Below are positions 60,880-64,000 of a stretch of DNA of 64,000 nt, piece by piece. Below the pieces are notes generated by a model. The model did not search any database. It was not told where the DNA came from and was given only the letters and a program-made list of their open reading frames with translations. Position numbers and translations under genes: made by a program. How positions within the stretch are numbered: position 1 is the first letter of the stretch; each line of letters begins with the position of its first letter. Origin of the DNA: Streptacidiphilus anmyonensis (GTDB taxonomy: Bacteria > Actinomycetota > Actinomycetes > Streptomycetales > Streptomycetaceae); assembly GCF_000787855.1 (NCBI RefSeq), contig NZ_BBPQ01000010.1, positions 79,720 through 143,719 of the forward strand, read 5' to 3'.

Positions 60880-62166
60880 ATGCGTCGTGGCATTGCGGCG
60901 GCCGTTCTGGCGACGGCGATAGCGGTTTCTGCAAGCGCTTGCGGTTCCTCCGGCGGGACCGCCTCCGGCAGCTCTGCCAGCGGCCCGGTCACCATCACCT
61001 GGTGGGACACCTCGGACGCCACGAACGAGGCCCCGACCTACAAGGACCTGGTCGCCCAGTTCGAGCAGGCCAACCCGAGCATCAAGGTCAACTACGTCAG
61101 CGTGCCCTTCGCCGACGCGCAGACCAAGTTCACCACCGCGGCCACGGCCGGTAAGGGTGCTCCGGACGTCCTGCGCTCCGACGTCGGCTGGGTGGCCGGC
61201 TTCGCCCAGGCCGGTCTGCTGGCCCCGCTCGACGGCACCCCGGCCGCCGCGCAGAAGTCCTCCTTCGAGCCGCAGCTGATCCAGCAGGCCACCTACCAGG
61301 GCAAGCTGTACGGCATGCCCGAGGTGACCGACACCCTGGCGCTGATGTACAACAAGTCGCTCTTCACCAAGGCCGGCATCACCGCCGCCCCGAAGACCTG
61401 GGACGAGCTGAAGGCCGACTCGGCCCTGGTCAAGCAGAAGGACGGCGTCGACGGCTTCGCCTTCAACCCGGCGTCGTACTACGCCATGCCGTTCCTGTAC
61501 GGCGAGGGCACCGACATGGTGGACGTGGCGAACAAGAAGCTGGAGTTCAACTCCGCCGCCGCGATCAAGGGCATGAACACCCTCAAGGACCTGGTCTCCG
61601 CCCCGGGCGTGTCCAAGCTGGACACCACGCCCAACGGCTACGCCAACATCATGGACGCCTTCGAGAGCGGCAAGGTCGCCTCGATCATCCAGGGTCCGTG
61701 GGAGACCACCAACGTCTTCAAGGGCACCGCCTTCTCCGACAAGACCAACCTGGGCATCGCCGTGGTCCCGGCCGGCTCCGCCGGCAAGGCCGGGGCGCCG
61801 ATCGGCGGTCACAACCTGGTCGCCTACGCGGGCTCCGACGCCGCGCACCAGGCCGCGTCCGAGAAGTTCATCGCGTTCATGACCTCGGCCCAGTCGCAGA
61901 TCGAGATCGCGACCAAGAACTCGACGCTGCCGACCCGTTCGGACGCGTACACCGCCGCCGTCACCGCCAACCCGGGCATCGCCGGCTTCCAGGCCGTGCT
62001 GTCCGGGGGCGTGCCGCGCCCGGCCGTGGCCCACTACAGCGACCTGTACACGCCGTTCGGCACCGAGCTGACCAAGATGCTCACCGGCCAGGAGAGCGTC
62101 CAGCAGGGCATGAGCAACACCACGGTCCAGGCCCAGAAGCTGCTGCCGGGCTACGCCGCGCAGTGA
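60880..62166 (+). CDS. malE: Maltose/maltodextrin-type ABC substrate-binding lipoprotein
   Basis: 428 aa from ATG 60880 with GAAGGAG upstream. A lipoprotein signal peptide ends at the lipobox Ser-Ala-Ser-Ala-Cys (Cys21). The mature part is a family 1 solute-binding protein: TITWWDTSDATNEAPTYKDL, VAQFEQANPSIKVNYVSVPF, GAPDVLRSDVGWVAGFAQAG, YNKSLFTKAGITAAPKTWDE, and the C-terminal SQIEIATKNSTLPTRSDAYT. The very regular codon use suggests high expression. Tyr/Trp-rich blocks fit oligosaccharide binding. The maltose assignment rests on the MalR-like operator and on order with malF/malG. Confidence 0.85.
   Translation: MRRGIAAAVLATAIAVSASACGSSGGTASGSSASGPVTITWWDTSDATNEAPTYKDLVAQFEQANPSIKVNYVSVPFADAQTKFTTAATAGKGAPDVLRSDVGWVAGFAQAGLLAPLDGTPAAAQKSSFEPQLIQQATYQGKLYGMPEVTDTLALMYNKSLFTKAGITAAPKTWDELKADSALVKQKDGVDGFAFNPASYYAMPFLYGEGTDMVDVANKKLEFNSAAAIKGMNTLKDLVSAPGVSKLDTTPNGYANIMDAFESGKVASIIQGPWETTNVFKGTAFSDKTNLGIAVVPAGSAGKAGAPIGGHNLVAYAGSDAAHQAASEKFIAFMTSAQSQIEIATKNSTLPTRSDAYTAAVTANPGIAGFQAVLSGGVPRPAVAHYSDLYTPFGTELTKMLTGQESVQQGMSNTTVQAQKLLPGYAAQ
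60931..60942 (+). promoter_or_regulatory. Intragenic LacI-type palindrome in the malE signal sequence
   Basis: GCAAGCGCTTGC, a perfect 12-bp palindrome with the AAGCGCTT centre typical of LacI-family operators, encoding part of the lipobox. The codons around it (GTT TCT GCA AGC GCT TGC GGT) are AT-richer than elsewhere in the gene, as if the sequence were kept for binding. Confidence 0.4.
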
Positions 62167-62171
62167 TCCCG

Positions 62172-62215
62172 TGCCGGTCGGCTGCCTCCTTGAGGGTGGA
62201 GGCGGCCGACCGGCA
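62172..62215 (+). terminator. Strong intercistronic hairpin between malE and malF
   Basis: An 18-bp stem (62172-62189 with 62198-62215, a single G-U wobble) around an 8-nt loop. Such a hairpin right after a binding-protein gene usually lowers downstream expression or protects the malE mRNA 3' end, giving excess binding protein over permease. Confidence 0.75.
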
Positions 62216-62260
62216 TCCCGCTTCGTACTCCCCACAGAGTCTCCCCGAAGAGGTGTCAGC

Positions 62261-63268
62261 ATGACCGTGGCCGCGTCGGCGGAAGCCGCCACGCCACGCC
62301 GGACCGAGGAGGAGCCGCCCCAGCAGGCCGGCCCGTTCCGTCGCCTCCGGCGTTCCTACGACCAGTTCTGGTACGCCTGGGCGATGTGCGCCCCGGTCGC
62401 GGTGATCCTCGGCGTGCTGGTCGGCTATCCGCTGGTGCTCGGGATCATGTACACCTTCACCGACGCCACCAGCCTCAACGTGGGCCACACCATCGGGGTG
62501 AACCACATCCCCGACACCTTCAGCTGGGTCGGGCTGAAGCAGTACGTCGACATCCTCTCCGGGCCCGACAACCAGTTCTGGCCGCACTTCTGGTGGACCA
62601 TCATCTGGACCGTCAGCTGTGTCGCGATCACGGTCTCGCTGGGCCTGGGCCTCGCGGTCCTGCTCAACCGGCAAGTGCGCGGCCGGACCCTCTACCGGGT
62701 GCTGCTGGTGCTGCCCTGGGCGGTGCCGACCTTCGTCACCATCTTCTCCTGGCGGCTGCTGCTCTCCGACGGCGGCGCGGTCAACCACCTCCTGGGCTCC
62801 CTGGGCCTCGGCCAACCCGAGTGGCTGAGCGACCCGTTCTGGCAGAAGATCGCCGCGATCACGGTGAACGTCTGGGTCGGCGTGCCGTTCATGATGCTCT
62901 CCATGCTCGGCGGCCTCCAGGCCATCCCGGGCGAGCTGTACGAGGCCGCCGAGATGGACGGGGCGAGCCCGTGGCAGCGGTTCCGCAACGTCACGCTGCC
63001 GGGCCTGCGCCCGGTCAGCAGCACGCTGATCCTGCTGGGCGTGATCTGGACCTTCAACCAGTTCAACGTCATCTTCCTGCTGTTCGGCTCCACCAACAGC
63101 GACAGCGTGCAGATCCTGGTCACCTACTCGTACAAGCTCTTCTTCGGCCAGAACCCGATGGACTACGCCGGCGCCGCGACGGTCGGCGTGCTGTGCCTGT
63201 CCATCCTCATCGTCTTCACCGAGTTCTACCGGCGCTGGATCCGGCGTATGCAGGGAGAGCAGGCATGA
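62261..63268 (+). CDS. malF: Sugar ABC transporter permease MalF-like
   Basis: 335 aa from MTVAASAEAA at 62261 (GAAGAGG upstream). Six membrane helices (e.g. AMCAPVAVILGVLVGYPLVL; WTIIWTVSCVAITVSLGLGL; YRVLLVLPWAVPTFVTIFSW; IAAITVNVWVGVPFMMLSML; TLILLGVIWTFNQFNVIFLL; ATVGVLCLSILIVFTEFYRR). The cytoplasmic EAA loop is YEAAEMDGASPWQRFRNVTL followed by PGLRP, where the ATPase docks. No ATPase gene is seen in the window; Streptomyces often use a shared MsiK. Its stop overlaps the ATG of the next permease gene. Confidence 0.88.
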   Translation: MTVAASAEAATPRRTEEEPPQQAGPFRRLRRSYDQFWYAWAMCAPVAVILGVLVGYPLVLGIMYTFTDATSLNVGHTIGVNHIPDTFSWVGLKQYVDILSGPDNQFWPHFWWTIIWTVSCVAITVSLGLGLAVLLNRQVRGRTLYRVLLVLPWAVPTFVTIFSWRLLLSDGGAVNHLLGSLGLGQPEWLSDPFWQKIAAITVNVWVGVPFMMLSMLGGLQAIPGELYEAAEMDGASPWQRFRNVTLPGLRPVSSTLILLGVIWTFNQFNVIFLLFGSTNSDSVQILVTYSYKLFFGQNPMDYAGAATVGVLCLSILIVFTEFYRRWIRRMQGEQA

Positions 63269-64000
63269 GCACCAAGAACAACCGCGGCCGCGGCCAGCGT
63301 GGCCCGCTCGCCTCCGTCGGACTGCACTCCGTGCTGGCCGTCGCGGCCTTCGTCGCCGCCTTCCCGGTCGCCTGGGTCGCCTACGTCTCGCTCGGGGCGG
63401 GGGAGTTCGACTACCAGCACCCGAGCCGGATCGCGGCCCACCCCTCGCTGGCCAACTACGGCCACGTGCTGAACCACACCGACTTCTTCACCTGGCTCGG
63501 CAACTCCACGATCATCGCCGTGGGCACGACCGTCGTCGGCGTCCTGGTCGCCGCCAGCGCCGGCTACGCCGTCTCCCGGATCAGGTTCCTGGGCCGCGGC
63601 AGCCTGATGTACAGCTTCCTGCTGACCCAGATGTTCCCGGTCTCGGTGCTGATGGTGCCGCTGTACAAGATCCTGGCCAACACCAAGCTGCTGGACAGCT
63701 ACGCCGGCCTCGTCCTGGTCTACTGCACCACCGCCGTGCCGTACTGCGCCTGGCTGCTCAAGGGCTACTTCGACACCATCCCGGTGGAGATCGACGAGGC
63801 GGGCCGGATCGACGGGCTGAGCCCGTTCGGCACCTTCTGGCGGCTGATCATCCCGCTCGCCCGGCCGGGCCTCGCCGTGGCGGCCTTCTACACCTTCCTC
63901 ACCGCGTGGGGCGAGGTCGCCTTCGCCTCGTTCTTCCTGCTCTCGTCGAACCACTACACGCTGGCGGTCGGCCTGCAGACCTTCGTCAGCCAGTACAACT
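63265..64000 (+). CDS. malG: Sugar ABC transporter permease MalG-like, 3' end outside window
   Basis: 245 codons visible from ATG 63265 (ATGA overlap with malF). It begins MSTKNNRGRGQRGPLASVGL and shows the MalG pattern: an N-terminal membrane helix (LAVAAFVAAFPVAWVAYVSL), an IIAVGTTVVGVLVAASAGYA helix, QMFPVSVLMVPLYKILANTK, and the EAA loop IDEAGRIDGLSPFGTFWRLI followed by IPLARPG. About 35-50 residues are missing at the C-terminus by comparison with the family. Confidence 0.9.
   Translation, partial: MSTKNNRGRGQRGPLASVGLHSVLAVAAFVAAFPVAWVAYVSLGAGEFDYQHPSRIAAHPSLANYGHVLNHTDFFTWLGNSTIIAVGTTVVGVLVAASAGYAVSRIRFLGRGSLMYSFLLTQMFPVSVLMVPLYKILANTKLLDSYAGLVLVYCTTAVPYCAWLLKGYFDTIPVEIDEAGRIDGLSPFGTFWRLIIPLARPGLAVAAFYTFLTAWGEVAFASFFLLSSNHYTLAVGLQTFVSQYN

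Noticed and set aside
56548-62292. Very long minus-strand open frame (1914 codons) and similar long frames such as 42039-45494
   Set aside because: They lie opposite strongly supported genes (oxidoreductase, malE, phosphatase, polyketide synthase), are Arg/Ala/Gly/Pro-rich and show no domains. High GC content leaves antisense frames open by default.
1-64000. tRNA or rRNA gene as integration target
   Set aside because: I found no cloverleaf-capable tRNA sequence or rRNA segment at either visible boundary.

Overview
This is high-GC actinobacterial DNA, most likely Streptomyces or a close relative (Kitasatospora, Streptacidiphilus). The evidence is the strong third-position GC, many GTG starts and ATGA/GTGA gene overlaps, a conservon (cvnABCD), a SpoIIE/ATPase phosphatase, a type III polyketide synthase homologue and a maltose-type ABC operon with a LacI-style operator. 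The genus is inferred from content; no rRNA or tRNA gene is visible.

Region 1 (1-17.5 kb, minus strand): the conjugation module of an integrative or plasmid-like element. Reading in transcription order (right to left): NlpC/P60 wall hydrolase with a lytic-transglycosylase-like domain, DUF6112-type small membrane protein, VirB8/TcpC-like protein, VirB6/TrbL-like membrane protein, SCO6880-like membrane protein, a small DUF6238-like protein, VirB4 ATPase, three element-specific hypotheticals, VirD4/TraG coupling protein, a DnaB-N-domain protein, a frameshifted C5-cytosine methyltransferase, a DUF4913 protein and a RelE/ParE-like protein. Most junctions overlap or are short. A ~40-bp sequence recurs in front of several element genes. 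No integrase lies in the window.

Region 2 (18-41 kb): a defence island. It starts with an adenine-type DNA methyltransferase convergent with a PD-(D/E)XK-like DUF5655 protein, the two sharing a hairpin terminator. Next is a complete BREX type 1 operon on the plus strand (HTH gene, brxA, brxB, brxC, pglX, pglZ, brxL). Its BrxL ends in a domain closely resembling the MIT C-terminal (PLD-fold) domain of MITD1 rather than a recognisable Lon protease domain. Convergent with BREX are a short Argonaute and a DUF4365/DREN-APAZ nuclease, that is, a SPARDA-like system. Behind these is a tightly coupled two-gene module: an 885-aa protein with two HKD-type (phospholipase D) motifs and an unrecognised ~507-524-aa partner.

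Region 3 (41.0-42.0 kb): a junction without intact genes. It holds a perfect 12-bp hairpin, two 21-bp direct repeats and an orphaned 21-codon 3' end of an L-serine ammonia-lyase gene, which probably marks an island edge or a deletion scar.

Region 4 (42-64 kb): ordinary chromosome-like genes. These are a PP2C-type phosphatase, a type III PKS homologue, a secreted SGNH hydrolase, a VOC protein, an acyl-CoA ligase, a conservon whose cvnC and cvnD are separated by two reading frames, a polytopic membrane protein, a large FAD/Fe-S oxidoreductase preceded by decayed tandem repeats, and malE-malF-malG (the last cut by the window end).
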